64,000 nt of DNA from CAVQMC01 sp963713505 (GCA_963713505.1 CAVQMC010000002.1:62001-126000); one strand, 5' to 3'; positions 41,040 through 50,605 are shown, counted from the first letter of the stretch. Numbers and translations are program-made. The notes: a model not told the origin generated them from the sequence alone.

Positions 41040-41828
41040 TTATCGTTTAACATTATTGGCAATCGCCAGCATTTCATCGGCCGTTTGAATCGATTTGCTG
41101 TTGGCCTCATAGGCTCGCTGGGCGGTGATCATGCTGACCATCTCCTCGACGACCGTCACATTGGACATCTCTAAAAACCCCTGGGAAATAGCTCCCAAAC
41201 CGTCTTCTCCGGCCGTACCGGTCATTGCGACCCCGGATGCCTCAGATGGGGTATATAAATTTTTGCCCGTAGCGATCAAACCGGCGGGATTGACAAAACG
41301 GGCCAGTTCTATGGTTCCGACCTCGGTCGGAGTCGTCTCGCCGGCTTGCAGGACCGAGACCGTACCGTCCATGCCGACCGCGATGGATACGGTATCTGTC
41401 GGAATTGAAATTTCCGGCTCCATGGCAAATCCATCCGCATTGACGATGCGCCCTTCGCTGTCCAACTTGAACCCACCGTCTCGGGTAAACGCGGTTTCCC
41501 CGCTGGGCAGGGCAATTTGAAAGAAACCATCGCCTTCGATAGCCAGATCGAGTTCGTTTTTGGTATGTTCCAGATCACCCTGGGAGAATATTTTCAAGAC
41601 CGTGGAGGGCCGGGTGCCGTGTCCCAGTTGAATACCGGTCGGTACCTGGGTGTCCTGACTGGAAGGAGTCCCGGCCGGTCGAATGGTTTCGTACAATAAA
41701 TCCTGAAATTCGGCGCGACTTTTTTTAAATCCGGCGGTACTGACATTGGCCAGATTATTGGCGATGACATCCAGATTCAGGGCCTGCGCCTTCATGCCGG
41801 TGGCTGAAGTCCATAAACTGCGTATCAT
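41040..41828 (-). CDS. flgG: Flagellar distal rod protein FlgG
   Basis: 262 residues. MIRSLWTSATGMKAQALNLD and NLANVSTAGFKKSRAEFQDL are diagnostic of FlgG, as is the C-terminal EEMVSMITAQRAYEANSKSI. It forms the distal drive shaft. It follows flgF after about 100 bases that contain a heptamer array. Confidence 0.97.
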   Translation of the reverse strand: MIRSLWTSATGMKAQALNLDVIANNLANVSTAGFKKSRAEFQDLLYETIRPAGTPSSQDTQVPTGIQLGHGTRPSTVLKIFSQGDLEHTKNELDLAIEGDGFFQIALPSGETAFTRDGGFKLDSEGRIVNADGFAMEPEISIPTDTVSIAVGMDGTVSVLQAGETTPTEVGTIELARFVNPAGLIATGKNLYTPSEASGVAMTGTAGEDGLGAISQGFLEMSNVTVVEEMVSMITAQRAYEANSKSIQTADEMLAIANNVKR

Positions 41829-41851
41829 TTGTCCTCCCGGTGATGATAAAA

Positions 41852-41880
41852 GTTATTTGTTATTGGTTATTAGTTATTGG
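41852..41880. repeat. Heptamer array (GTTATTG)
   Basis: GTTATTT/GTTATTG/GTTATTA/GTTATTG in the flgF-flgG gap; a related TTATTGG array is at 51716. Confidence 0.7.
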
Positions 41881-41932
41881 CGGGTGGCTGTCGGCAACAT
41901 TCTCCGGTATTTGACGACGTTGCACCCGGTGC

Positions 41933-42712
41933 TTATCCGTTTAAGGATCCCACCTGATTAATGGCCTGGGAGTATGTTTCGTCGGCGCTCTGAATGATTT
42001 TCTGATACGATTCATATCCCCGCAGGACTTCGATCATTTCCGTCATCATTTTGACAGAATCGACATTGGACAATTCGATAAAGCCCTGGCTGACTTTAAC
42101 ACCCTCGGCTTTGATCTCCGGTGCTCCGGCAGGCGGCAGCTTAAACAACGTATCCCCCGCTTTGCTCAGCAGATTGGTGTCCGCAAAATCAACAATTCGA
42201 AGGCGGCCGACCTGCCGGCCGTCCACCGCAACATTGCCCTGCTCGTCGACGGCAAATTTGGCATATTTTTGCGGATTGGCCGTCCCGTTAATTGTGATTT
42301 CACCCCCCTCTCCCAGCACCGGCGATCCATTGCGGGTCACCAGCACGCCTTCGGAATTGAGTGTAAAATCACCCTTGCGGGTATAGTGAACACCATCCGG
42401 GGTTTGCACGCAAAAAAATCCTTTGCCGACCAAGGCCAAGTCAAAATCATTAGCGGTCTGTTTTAAGGCGCCGTTGCTATGATCCGTATACATACTGAAG
42501 TTATTCCAAAATAAGTGCGCCCGTGATGTGGCCAAGTCCGCCGGATTTTGGGCACTCTGGCTGGGCAAATCAGCCGGATTAATTTGTTTCATCTGCCCAC
42601 AGTCCATTTTAAATCCCACGGTATTGGCATTGGCAAGATTATTGGAAATAATTTGAAGCCGTTTTTCACAGGCCAAGGCACCGGCCGCCGCGATATAGAT
42701 GTCACCACTCAT
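41933..42712 (-). CDS. flgF: Flagellar proximal rod protein FlgF
   Basis: 259 residues. GALACEKRLQIISNNLANAN followed by TVGFKMDC is the rod-protein N-terminal signature, and the C-terminal ELSNVDSVKMMTEMIEVLRG is the matching helix. First gene of flgF-G-A-H-I-J, with a sigma-54 promoter about 89 bases before the predicted transcript reaches the start. Confidence 0.94.
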   Translation of the reverse strand: MSGDIYIAAAGALACEKRLQIISNNLANANTVGFKMDCGQMKQINPADLPSQSAQNPADLATSRAHLFWNNFSMYTDHSNGALKQTANDFDLALVGKGFFCVQTPDGVHYTRKGDFTLNSEGVLVTRNGSPVLGEGGEITINGTANPQKYAKFAVDEQGNVAVDGRQVGRLRIVDFADTNLLSKAGDTLFKLPPAGAPEIKAEGVKVSQGFIELSNVDSVKMMTEMIEVLRGYESYQKIIQSADETYSQAINQVGSLNG

Positions 42713-42811
42713 CGACTATCCTTTGCTTGAAGGTTATGGGCGTTTGCGGTCCAGCGCGACCGAAAATTTTAGCATCCGGTCGGAAATCGCTGAGCTCCGC
42801 ATAGAGAATAA

Positions 42812-42829
42812 TGCAAGAGACATACCAAG
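42812..42829 (-). promoter_or_regulatory. Sigma-54 promoter of the flgFGAHIJ operon
   Basis: On the minus strand TTGGTATGTCTCTTGCA: -24 GG and -12 GC both present with 10 bases between, two mismatches in TGGCAC. Start near 42801, leader about 89 nt. Confidence 0.65.
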
Positions 42830-42975
42830 AAGAAAATGCTGCTGGAAACCTTTAAACCGTTAGTTATGAGGCCATCCCATTGATCATTGGGCGGCCTGCC
42901 GCACGAATTTTGCCGGGTTGAGTCACTGAGGTAGGAAATATTTACCGGGTGTGTTAGTTCGCTTCGCTCACAATT

Positions 42976-43203
42976 GGATTGATGGAATACTGGAGTAGTG
43001 GAATAATGGTTTCTGGGGTAATGCAATGTTGGATTGCTGTTCCCGCCACCGATGGATTGACGATGAAGAAAAACGCCTTTTATCCATTTGAGAACCAATA
43101 TTCCAGCGTTCATCATTCCATCATTCCATTATTCCATTTTTAGGGCCAATTCGAAAGACATAATAATTCTAATGTTCTTAATTTGTAGAAATTCCGAGAC
43201 GTT
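42976..43203. repeat. Composite octamer repeat with GTAGAAATTCCGAGACGTT end
   Basis: The 490-bp gap between flgF and the SwrB-like gene holds the sigma-54 promoter and this element. GGATTGAT/GGAATACT/GGAGTAGT/GGAATAAT (42976-43007) faces AATATTCC and TCATTCCA-type units (43097-43136). Then come ATTCGAAAG and GTAGAAATTCCGAGACGTT (43185-43203), touching the SwrB-like gene's stop codon. Homologous to 17712-17821. Confidence 0.75.
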
Positions 43204-43703
43204 CAATTATCCAAACTGGTGCGCAGGCTCAGAACCAGTTCAACCTCACCCAGGGGCGTTTTCAGTTCTTCGGAAATTTGACGCACGGACATGCCCTTGT
43301 CGGCCAGTTTTTGGATCTGTTCATGCAGCGGATCACTGTCTGATGCCGTGCCGGCTAGCGGAGAAATCTCCGAATTGACAGACGAATGAAAATTAGAAGG
43401 GGATGACGCGATATCGTATCTCGGATTTGCTGAAACGCCGCTAGACAGGGCCTGGTCCAGTCTGCGGTGTTCAGCGGCAATACTCTCAGCGATATCGGCA
43501 AAGGCCTGATCAATCTGTTGTTTTAGTGTTTGGTAAAAAATTTGGACATTGAAGCTCTGGCCGGAATCCCTGAATGCCTTATCCTGCGCGGATTTCCGGC
43601 TATTTTTCCGACTTCGAATTATAAATACCAGGATTAAAAAACATAAGACTATTTGGATGCCATCGATCGCAGCATCCCAGTATTGCGGCATTTGAATTAC
43701 CAT
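43203..43703 (-). CDS. Membrane-anchored flagellar accessory protein, SwrB-like
   Basis: 166 residues: one N-terminal membrane helix (IDGIQIVLCFLILVFIIRSR, about 11-30), a low-complexity linker, and a C-terminal helix-turn-helix-like segment (IQKLADKGMSVRQISEELKT, then GEVELVLSL). This layout and its place directly after fliA resemble Bacillus SwrB and the DUF2802 proteins of other flagellar clusters, which help start flagellar secretion. The start at 43703 has AAGGAG 5 bases upstream; the longer frame lacks this. Confidence 0.72.
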   Translation of the reverse strand: MVIQMPQYWDAAIDGIQIVLCFLILVFIIRSRKNSRKSAQDKAFRDSGQSFNVQIFYQTLKQQIDQAFADIAESIAAEHRRLDQALSSGVSANPRYDIASSPSNFHSSVNSEISPLAGTASDSDPLHEQIQKLADKGMSVRQISEELKTPLGEVELVLSLRTSLDN

Positions 43704-43904
43704 CTCAGCTCCTTGCCTCACACCTGATCTCCAATTGCTAAACTCGAATATCAATTAACTTGCTCCGCACGGATTTACCTGCAAGACTGCATCTAGCGGC
43801 AATTTTAGTGTCGGCTTGCCGCTTAGGCGGCATGATTCTCAATGAAATTTCACTTTATAGAATTTTAATCCCACCGCGGCAGGAAATCCCGATGTTTCTT
43901 TAAT

Positions 43905-44675
43905 TTAGGGATTCTTGCTTGTCGTGTCTATTAACTTCTCTTTTCTGAGTTTAGCCCGCAAGCGCCTGACGGCCTGGGAGTGAATTTGCGATACCCTTGA
44001 CTCAGTAATACTGAGAACCTTGCCCGTTTCTTTCATGGTAAGCTCTTCTAAATAATATAGTGAAATTACCAGGCGCTCTTTCTCCGGCAATTGTTCAATC
44101 GCCCTGGCCACCGCCTCCTGTATTTCTTTCAGCCGGGTTAAGGTTAACGCATCATCATCATTGTCCACCAGATAACTCATCAGCTTTTCTTTTTCATCCC
44201 GCGAAGAATATCCCAGCTCTTCAAAACTGATAAAGGAAATATTGGACATTTGTTTGGTGCGGTAGACCTGCTCAACGCTGACCCCCAGCTCCTGGGCAAC
44301 TTCCAGATCGTCAACTTCGCGGCCTAATTTCTGCTCCATTTTGAGAAAAGTGTTTTCCAGATCACGTATTTTGCGTCTATTCGATCTGGATAGAAAATCC
44401 CGCGATCTGAGTTCACTTAAGACCGCCCCTTTGATCCGGAAAACGGCATACGTCATGAATTTGTTGTCTCTTTTGGGATCGTAGCGGTCTACGGCTTGAA
44501 TCAGCCCGATAACACCGACATTCATCAAATCATCGATATCAATCGTGGAAGGCAAATGGACCGCGATCCGATGTACAATGCGCTTAACATAGGGCAGGTA
44601 TTCGGAGATTAATTGATCTCGATATGAAGGTGCGTTTTTGTCTAATTGTTTTGCGGGTGTTGGTGCCGGTGCCAT
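43905..44675 (-). CDS. fliA: RNA polymerase sigma factor FliA (sigma-28)
   Basis: 256 residues with regions 2, 3 and 4: YLPYVKRIVHRIAVHLPSTI, DDLMNVGVIGLIQAVDRYDP, and the region 4 helix-turn-helix YYLEELTMKETGKVLSITES. It directs late flagellar genes; matching promoters are seen before flgN and the GGDEF/EAL gene in this window. It lies at the end of the long motA-to-fliA transcription unit, so its own expression depends on sigma-54. FlgM, its usual antagonist, is not obvious here. Confidence 0.96.
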   Translation of the reverse strand: MAPAPTPAKQLDKNAPSYRDQLISEYLPYVKRIVHRIAVHLPSTIDIDDLMNVGVIGLIQAVDRYDPKRDNKFMTYAVFRIKGAVLSELRSRDFLSRSNRRKIRDLENTFLKMEQKLGREVDDLEVAQELGVSVEQVYRTKQMSNISFISFEELGYSSRDEKEKLMSYLVDNDDDALTLTRLKEIQEAVARAIEQLPEKERLVISLYYLEELTMKETGKVLSITESRVSQIHSQAVRRLRAKLRKEKLIDTTSKNP

Positions 44676-44720
44676 AAATTTTTTATCTCCCCAAGGGAAT
44701 GACTAATTAACTGAATGACT

Positions 44721-44920
44721 ATTGAAAATTGAAGATTGAATATTTGAGGATTTCAATCATTTTATTTTACGGTTATAGATAGACTAAATCTTCAATCCTC
44801 AGTTTTGTAAACATAACGAGCTGATAAATGCCGTCCCTATCGTCTAATGAACAGTGACAGCCGGAACGAAAATTAAAACGACCGTATTCCTTAAATATTC
44901 AATCTTCATTCTTCAATATT
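44721..44920. repeat. Heptamer arrays flanking the fliA-flhG gap
   Basis: ATTGAAA/ATTGAAG/ATTGAAT (44721-44741) and AATATTC/AATCTTC/ATTCTTC/AATATTA (44894-44921). The second array encodes the last residues (NIEE) and stop of flhG. Confidence 0.7.
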
Positions 44921-45829
44921 AATTTTCTTTGAGTCTGTTCCCAAATGTCGCAAAAATAAATTACTCCCGTCTTTGGGCAAGTTCAGCGCTGGCATGGCCG
45001 AGATCTTGCGGGCCAAATCCCGGAAACATCTGCTGGCCTGGGTATCCGGAAACAGTTCGCTGACAATCTTTTGACATTTAATGCCGCGGGTAACTTTTTC
45101 GTCATCGAAAATGCATCCTAAATAGTCGATATTTATATCTAGAAATCGATCGGTAACCAGATGCAATTGCCGGAATACCTCGCGCCCCTCTTCCGGTCGG
45201 GTGGTCTTGTTCACCAACAGTTTACATATTTTTTCAGAATATTTTAGTGAAAGTACTTTCATCAGGGCATAGGCATCGGTAATCGATGTGGGTTCGGGTG
45301 AAACGACCACCACAATTTCCTGGGCCGTGGCATTAAAATCCATCACGTTTGAGGAAATACCCGCCGCCGTATCAATAAATAAAACATCGACACTATCGAT
45401 TAAATGATCCAATTGGGTGAGGATGTTGATTTTTTGTTTGCGGGTCAAATTGGTTAATTCCTGGATGCCGGAGGAAGCCGGCAATATTTTCATTTTCCCC
45501 GGACCTTCAATCAGAATATCTTCAATCGTCTTTTCACCCATGATAACATGGGATAAATTGTACTTCGGCGCCAACCCCAACAAAACATCCAGGTTTCCCA
45601 ATCCCAGATCGGCATCCAGAATCAGGACCTTTTTGCCGAATTTGGTAAATGCGTATCCCAGATTGGCGACAATGCTGGTCTTGCCCACACCGCCCTTGCC
45701 GCTGGTAATTGCAATAACCCGGGGTCTGGAAATACGCCTTGGCTTGGTTTTTGCCCCGGACGGTCCGGTTTTTTGTTGACGTCTGCGGGATAAGCTGATC
45801 ACCTTATCAGAGGGATCTTTCACGCTCAT
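44906..45829 (-). CDS. flhG: Flagellar number regulator FlhG (MinD-like ATPase)
   Basis: 307 residues. Deviant Walker A GKGGVGKTSIVANLGYAF near residue 43, LILDADLGLGNLDVLLGL, and DTAAGI. FlhG (FleN/YlxH) limits flagellar number and works with FlhF, whose gene is immediately upstream. The N-terminal extension (KVISLSRRRQQKTG) may carry the region that stimulates FlhF. The C-terminal codons are inside a heptamer array. Confidence 0.95.
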   Translation of the reverse strand: MSVKDPSDKVISLSRRRQQKTGPSGAKTKPRRISRPRVIAITSGKGGVGKTSIVANLGYAFTKFGKKVLILDADLGLGNLDVLLGLAPKYNLSHVIMGEKTIEDILIEGPGKMKILPASSGIQELTNLTRKQKINILTQLDHLIDSVDVLFIDTAAGISSNVMDFNATAQEIVVVVSPEPTSITDAYALMKVLSLKYSEKICKLLVNKTTRPEEGREVFRQLHLVTDRFLDINIDYLGCIFDDEKVTRGIKCQKIVSELFPDTQASRCFRDLARKISAMPALNLPKDGSNLFLRHLGTDSKKINIEE

Positions 45830-45858
45830 TATGGTTCGTCTCCTCCTGGTTGAAACGA

Positions 45859-47304
45859 TTAATGGTAACTAGAAAACTTTCGCGCAGTAGTCTTCAATTC
45901 CGCATTGCGATCGCTTTCAAGACGGTCCGGGTTGCAACTACGACAGGGCAAAAAGTTTCGGGCCTCAGCCTCCCGATTGCTGGCAAACTGAATAATATTT
46001 TCGGGTTTTATTTTATCCGACCACTTGCAGTCCGTATGGTGATAGATGTCGGAATTTTTATTGGCCACAAAATACGGCCGATTGAGGTTCGATTCCTGAA
46101 CTTCCAGCGACCGCCGATCCTTTAATTTAAAGGATTCGGCCGCCGGATTGCGGTCCAGGTTCTTGACCTGAAAAATCAAGTCGACCAGTTTTTGAATCGA
46201 TCCGGCTTCAATATCATCCGGAACCCGGCGACCGCAGCTTAGAAATGAAAGCGCAATATTGGTTCGGATCAACGCATTGAGCATATTGCCGTATGTTTTG
46301 CTTTCATCAATCTTGCTGAACAGCAAGCGCTGCACGCCAACCTCTTGAAAGGCCAGCAGAATTTTTCTGAGATCTTTTTCTTTGGTGGCGACGCTGACCA
46401 CAAGGTGTTTCTGCAATTCCGGCAGCTTTGTAAAATATGACTCAAGCTCCCGAATCTGGCTCTGGCTATTGGGGTTTATGCCGGGCGTGTCGATAAAAAT
46501 TATATCCTTTTGTTTATGCTTCTTAATTGCCTGTTTCAGTTCAGACGGGTTGACGGCGGTTTCCAGGGGGACGCCAATGATGCGCGTGTAGCTTTTTAAT
46601 TGCTCGTTGGCTGCGATTCCATAATTGTCAATCGTAATGACGGCCACCTGTTTCTGACACCGGTTGGTCTGCTGAGCCGCCAACTTGGCAATGGTTGTCG
46701 TTTTGCCCACACCGGTGGTGCCGATTAAGGCGACCATATGAGGCTTGCCATTCACAAAAGTGTTGCGATCCGCCCAGACGCCCATATCTTCTAATATCGA
46801 TTTGAGATGGGCATTGAGATCGCCGCTCGCCACGAGGTCCTGGGGGGCCGGAATTCGTTTGATCTCATCGATTAATTCGGATGCAAGCTGACGGTCGACT
46901 CCCTGGGCCAGCATCTGCTGATACAGAAAAGAGAATGCCCGCTGGTTACTTGATTCAACCTGGTTATTGGGCCGCTGCTTTTTAGGATAAGACCGTCCAT
47001 AGGCCGGCGGCCCAGCGGACGAATTGCCGTCTGCTTCCGGCGCCTGATTGTCTTTGTACAACTGGCTGTTCAGCAATTTATGGTAGGCGGTTTGCGTCCC
47101 CCCGGCATGGCCGGCTTTTAATTGGGTCTCCCGGGTATCGATGGCTGCGGTAACCTCAACCCCGGCATACTTCATCGATCCGAAGAACCCCTTACCTTTC
47201 CTGAGGCTCCTGGCTGATAAAATTACTGCGTCGGAACCGAGTTCGCCTTTGATCAGGCGCAACGCGGTCGTCATATTCTTGGCTTCAAATCTTTTAATTT
47301 GCAT
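45859..47304 (-). CDS. flhF: Flagellar SRP-like GTPase FlhF with C-terminal Ada-like domain
   Basis: 481 residues. N-terminal B domain (MQIKRFEAKNMTTALRLIKG), linker, then the SRP GTPase core: LIGTTGVGKTTTIAKLAAQ (G1), DTPGINPNSQSQ (G3), SKIDES in the TKxD position. FlhF sets the pole for flagellar assembly. After the GTPase (from about residue 395) is an added segment with YFVANKNSDIYHHTDCKW, a REAEARNF stretch and PCRSCNP, resembling the Ada-type zinc-binding module; ordinary FlhF ends before this. Overlaps flhA by 11 bases. Confidence 0.93.
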   Translation of the reverse strand: MQIKRFEAKNMTTALRLIKGELGSDAVILSARSLRKGKGFFGSMKYAGVEVTAAIDTRETQLKAGHAGGTQTAYHKLLNSQLYKDNQAPEADGNSSAGPPAYGRSYPKKQRPNNQVESSNQRAFSFLYQQMLAQGVDRQLASELIDEIKRIPAPQDLVASGDLNAHLKSILEDMGVWADRNTFVNGKPHMVALIGTTGVGKTTTIAKLAAQQTNRCQKQVAVITIDNYGIAANEQLKSYTRIIGVPLETAVNPSELKQAIKKHKQKDIIFIDTPGINPNSQSQIRELESYFTKLPELQKHLVVSVATKEKDLRKILLAFQEVGVQRLLFSKIDESKTYGNMLNALIRTNIALSFLSCGRRVPDDIEAGSIQKLVDLIFQVKNLDRNPAAESFKLKDRRSLEVQESNLNRPYFVANKNSDIYHHTDCKWSDKIKPENIIQFASNREAEARNFLPCRSCNPDRLESDRNAELKTTARKFSSYH

Positions 47305-49396
47305 CGTTTAGCTCCAGGGTGCCTAATGATTGGATTTCAATATTACTGAGTATCTCATCATAGGATAAAACCGTGATGTTGGGTATAAATCGATCAACGA
47401 GTTTCTTGAAATGGCCTCTGACCTGACTGGAACAGACAACAACCGGTTGATAATTTAAGGCGGCGCAATTTTCGATCGATTGTGCCAGATTGTTAACAAT
47501 TTTCTGGGCTACATTTGGATTGAGTGCAAACAGGGTGCCTTGATCCGTCGGCTGGACGGCTGCGGCCATTGCCGATTCGATACTGTGGTCGAGGGTCAGC
47601 ACCGGCAATGTTCCGTCATGGGCTAAATGCATTTTAGAAATCGTACGGGCCAGCGCATGGCGCACATACTCGGTTAACAGATCCAGATCTTTGGTCGCCG
47701 GCGACCAGTCGGCTAAAGTCTCCAGGATCGCCAATAAGTCACGGATGGGGACTTGTTCCCTTAAAAGATTTTGCAGCACCTTCACCACCCCTCCCAACGG
47801 CAGAAGATTCGGAATCAATTCCTCGACAACTTTGGGGTGGGATTCCTTCAAATTGTCTAATAATTGCTGAACTTCTTGTCGTCCGAGAAATTCATAACTG
47901 TGACGCTTGACGATTTCAGACAGATGCGTGGTCATCACCGTCGCCAGATCAACAACCGTATAGCCCTTGGCAAGCGCGGATTCTTTAACGCTTTCCTTAA
48001 TCCAAAGTGCCGGCAGTCCGTAGGTCGGCTCCTGGGTCGGGATACCGTCAATGTCTTCATCCGCCTTACCCGGGTTCATGGCCAGGTGGTAGTTTGTCAT
48101 CAGATCACCGCCGGCGATCTCATTGCCCTTGAGCAGAATGGAATACTGTCCGGGTTTCAGCTGCATGTTGTCCTGAATATGGACGGGTGGTACGATGATG
48201 CCGATTTCATGAGCCATTTGGCGCCGGATCGATTTGATGCGCTCCAGCAACTCCCCGTTTTGATCCGCATCCACCAGCGGGATGAGACCGTAGCCGACTT
48301 CAATGGCCAGTGTGTCCAGCAGCGGCAAAGCGTCCAGGGACTCCAGGGACGGCGGTGCTTCCTCCAACAGTTCTGCGTCCTGCTCCGCCTGCTGTCGCTG
48401 CCGGGTGGCGCGATGGATAAGGTACGTCAGACCACCGGCTAACGCCGATAGAACCCAGAAAGGCATTAACGGCAGGCCGGGAATGATGCCAAACCCGAAA
48501 AGGACAACGGCGGTGATGCCGATGGCGCGCGGTTGATATAAGATCTGCGATGTCACTTCCCGGCCCAGGTTTGATTCAGCACCGGCGCGAGTGACGATGA
48601 TTCCGGCTGAGGTCGATACAATCAGGGCCGGAATCTGAGTCACCAAGCCGTCGCCGATGGTCAGCAGCGTATAGGTCTCGGCCGCGTCGCCAAACCCCAT
48701 CTTATTCTGGAAAACTCCAATGGCCAGGCCACCGAGAATATTGGCCAGGGTGATGATGATGCCGGCAATGGCATCCCCGCGCACAAACTTGTTGGCACCA
48801 TCCATGGCGCCGTAATACTCGGCCTCCTTTGATATTTCTTCGCGTCGATCCTTGGCCTCCTGCTCATTGATCAGGCCGGCATTCAAATCGGCATCGATAC
48901 TCATTTGTTTGCCGGGCATGGCATCCAGAGTGAATCGGGCGGCCACCTCGGCAATCCGTCCGGCACCTTTTGTGATCACCATAAAATTAATGACCACCAG
49001 GATGATAAAAACAATAATTCCCACCAGATAATTGCCGCCCACCACAAAATTGCCAAAAGCCTGAATGACTTTGCCGGCCGCCATTGACCCCTCATTGCCG
49101 TGAATTAAAATGATGCGGGTGGAAGCGACGTTAAGTGACAACCGAAACAAGGTGATCAGCAGTAAAATAGAGGGAAAGGCCGACAATTCCAGCGGCCTTT
49201 GCGTGTACATCGAAGCCAGCAAAATGATCAGCGCAAATGTGATATTAAATGAGATCAGCAGATCCAGCAGCACCGCCGGCAGCGGGATTACCATAAATAC
49301 CAGGATTCCCACAACCGCCAGCGCCATGAAAAGATCGCTGTTTTTCGTAATAGCCGGCAGTTCCCCGCCGTATTGGACTTGTTGGGCTGCTGTCAT
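47294..49396 (-). CDS. flhA: Flagellar export gate protein FlhA
   Basis: 700 residues, normal size. Eight N-terminal membrane helices (to about residue 325), with the FHIPEP signature region RFTLDAMPGKQMSIDADLNA, then the cytoplasmic ring domain from about 360. FlhA forms the nonameric export gate that docks chaperone-substrate complexes. Next gene downstream is flhF with an 11-base overlap, implying coupled translation. Confidence 0.97.
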   Translation of the reverse strand: MTAAQQVQYGGELPAITKNSDLFMALAVVGILVFMVIPLPAVLLDLLISFNITFALIILLASMYTQRPLELSAFPSILLLITLFRLSLNVASTRIILIHGNEGSMAAGKVIQAFGNFVVGGNYLVGIIVFIILVVINFMVITKGAGRIAEVAARFTLDAMPGKQMSIDADLNAGLINEQEAKDRREEISKEAEYYGAMDGANKFVRGDAIAGIIITLANILGGLAIGVFQNKMGFGDAAETYTLLTIGDGLVTQIPALIVSTSAGIIVTRAGAESNLGREVTSQILYQPRAIGITAVVLFGFGIIPGLPLMPFWVLSALAGGLTYLIHRATRQRQQAEQDAELLEEAPPSLESLDALPLLDTLAIEVGYGLIPLVDADQNGELLERIKSIRRQMAHEIGIIVPPVHIQDNMQLKPGQYSILLKGNEIAGGDLMTNYHLAMNPGKADEDIDGIPTQEPTYGLPALWIKESVKESALAKGYTVVDLATVMTTHLSEIVKRHSYEFLGRQEVQQLLDNLKESHPKVVEELIPNLLPLGGVVKVLQNLLREQVPIRDLLAILETLADWSPATKDLDLLTEYVRHALARTISKMHLAHDGTLPVLTLDHSIESAMAAAVQPTDQGTLFALNPNVAQKIVNNLAQSIENCAALNYQPVVVCSSQVRGHFKKLVDRFIPNITVLSYDEILSNIEIQSLGTLELNDAN

Positions 49397-49412
49397 ATTT
49401 TTTAATGAATAT

Positions 49413-49435
49413 TGACGAATGTCGAATGACGAATG
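49413..49435. repeat. Heptamer array (GACGAAT)
   Basis: GACGAAT/GTCGAAT/GACGAAT/GG in the flhB-flhA gap. Confidence 0.65.
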
Positions 49436-49507
49436 GTGGCAGTCGCTTCGCTCCGTCTTTTATAATTTTTTTTTAAATTGATAGAATACCTTTACGCCTT
49501 CGGTGGA

Positions 49508-50605
49508 TCATTCGATCATATCTTCATTCGTCATTCTAGCGTACATCCCCTTGAGCCGGTACACATAAGCCAGCACTTCGGCTACGGCCCGATAGAGCTC
49601 AGCCGGTATGTATTCACCGATTTCAACCATTTTAAACAACGCCTGGGCCAGCGGCTTTTCTTCGACAAGGGGAATTTGGTGCGCGACGGCAATTTCCCTG
49701 ATGCGCTGGGCAATGTGCCCGGAACCTTTGGCCAGGACGCGCGGTGCGATCATTTCCCGCGCGTCAAATTTCAAGGCAATGGCCAGATGCGTCGGGTTGG
49801 TAATCACCACATCGGCTTCGGGAACGGCCTCCATCATGCGGCGGCGCGCCATTTCCAATTGAACGCCCCGGATTCGGGCCTTGACCTTGGGATCGCCATA
49901 TGATGATTTTTGCTCGTCTTTGACTTCCTGCTTGGTCATTTTTAAATCCTGCTCATGCTGCCAGCGCTGGTAGATATAATCGAGCGCCGCCAAAGCGATC
50001 ATCGCCAGGCAGACAAAAAAACAAACTTTTAGTGCCACCCGGGCGATAAAAACCAGAATTTGCCCCACCTCTTGATGAATCAGAACGGGAAATTTTTCCA
50101 TGTCGCTTTTCACCAGCAAGTAGGCAATGCTTCCGATAAACAAAAGTTTTATGATGGATTTTGCCAGCTCCACCAATGATTTCAGGGACACGAAGCGCTT
50201 CATGCCCGATATCGGATTCATCTTGCTTAACTTCAGCCCCATTGCCTCAGGATGAAATTCAAGGCCGATCTGCATGACATTGGCGATAAAGCCGACAATT
50301 GCAAGCGGCAATAAAAAAGGCATCATCACTGCCAGGTATTGGAATAAAATTTCCACTGAAAAAGCACTGGCATCCGATATATTGGTAAAGCGCAGGGTTC
50401 CGATATTCTGAAAAACCCCGCTAATATTTTCTGATAAAGTCCAGAATATCCAGGCTCCGCCATAATAAAAAATCCCCAGTGCGGTCATCAAAATCATAAC
50501 CGAAGAAATTTCCTTGCTTTGAGCAACCTGCCCATCACTTCTGGCCTTGGACCGCTTTTTAGCGGTTGCTTTTTCGGTTCTTTCCCCACCCGGACCTTCC
50601 GGCAT
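49508..50605 (-). CDS. flhB: Flagellar export specificity switch FlhB
   Basis: 365 residues. Basic N-terminus (ERTEKATAKKRSKARSDGQV), four membrane helices and a cytoplasmic tail with the self-cleaving NPTH motif (VVITNPTHLAIAL). FlhB switches export from rod/hook to filament substrates in concert with FliK. Located between fliR and flhA. Confidence 0.97.
   Translation of the reverse strand: MPEGPGGERTEKATAKKRSKARSDGQVAQSKEISSVMILMTALGIFYYGGAWIFWTLSENISGVFQNIGTLRFTNISDASAFSVEILFQYLAVMMPFLLPLAIVGFIANVMQIGLEFHPEAMGLKLSKMNPISGMKRFVSLKSLVELAKSIIKLLFIGSIAYLLVKSDMEKFPVLIHQEVGQILVFIARVALKVCFFVCLAMIALAALDYIYQRWQHEQDLKMTKQEVKDEQKSSYGDPKVKARIRGVQLEMARRRMMEAVPEADVVITNPTHLAIALKFDAREMIAPRVLAKGSGHIAQRIREIAVAHQIPLVEEKPLAQALFKMVEIGEYIPAELYRAVAEVLAYVYRLKGMYARMTNEDMIE

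Noticed and set aside
43795..43835. GCCGC-TTAG-GCGGC hairpin between fliA and the SwrB-like gene as a terminator
   Set aside because: No U tract on either strand and the genes look co-transcribed.
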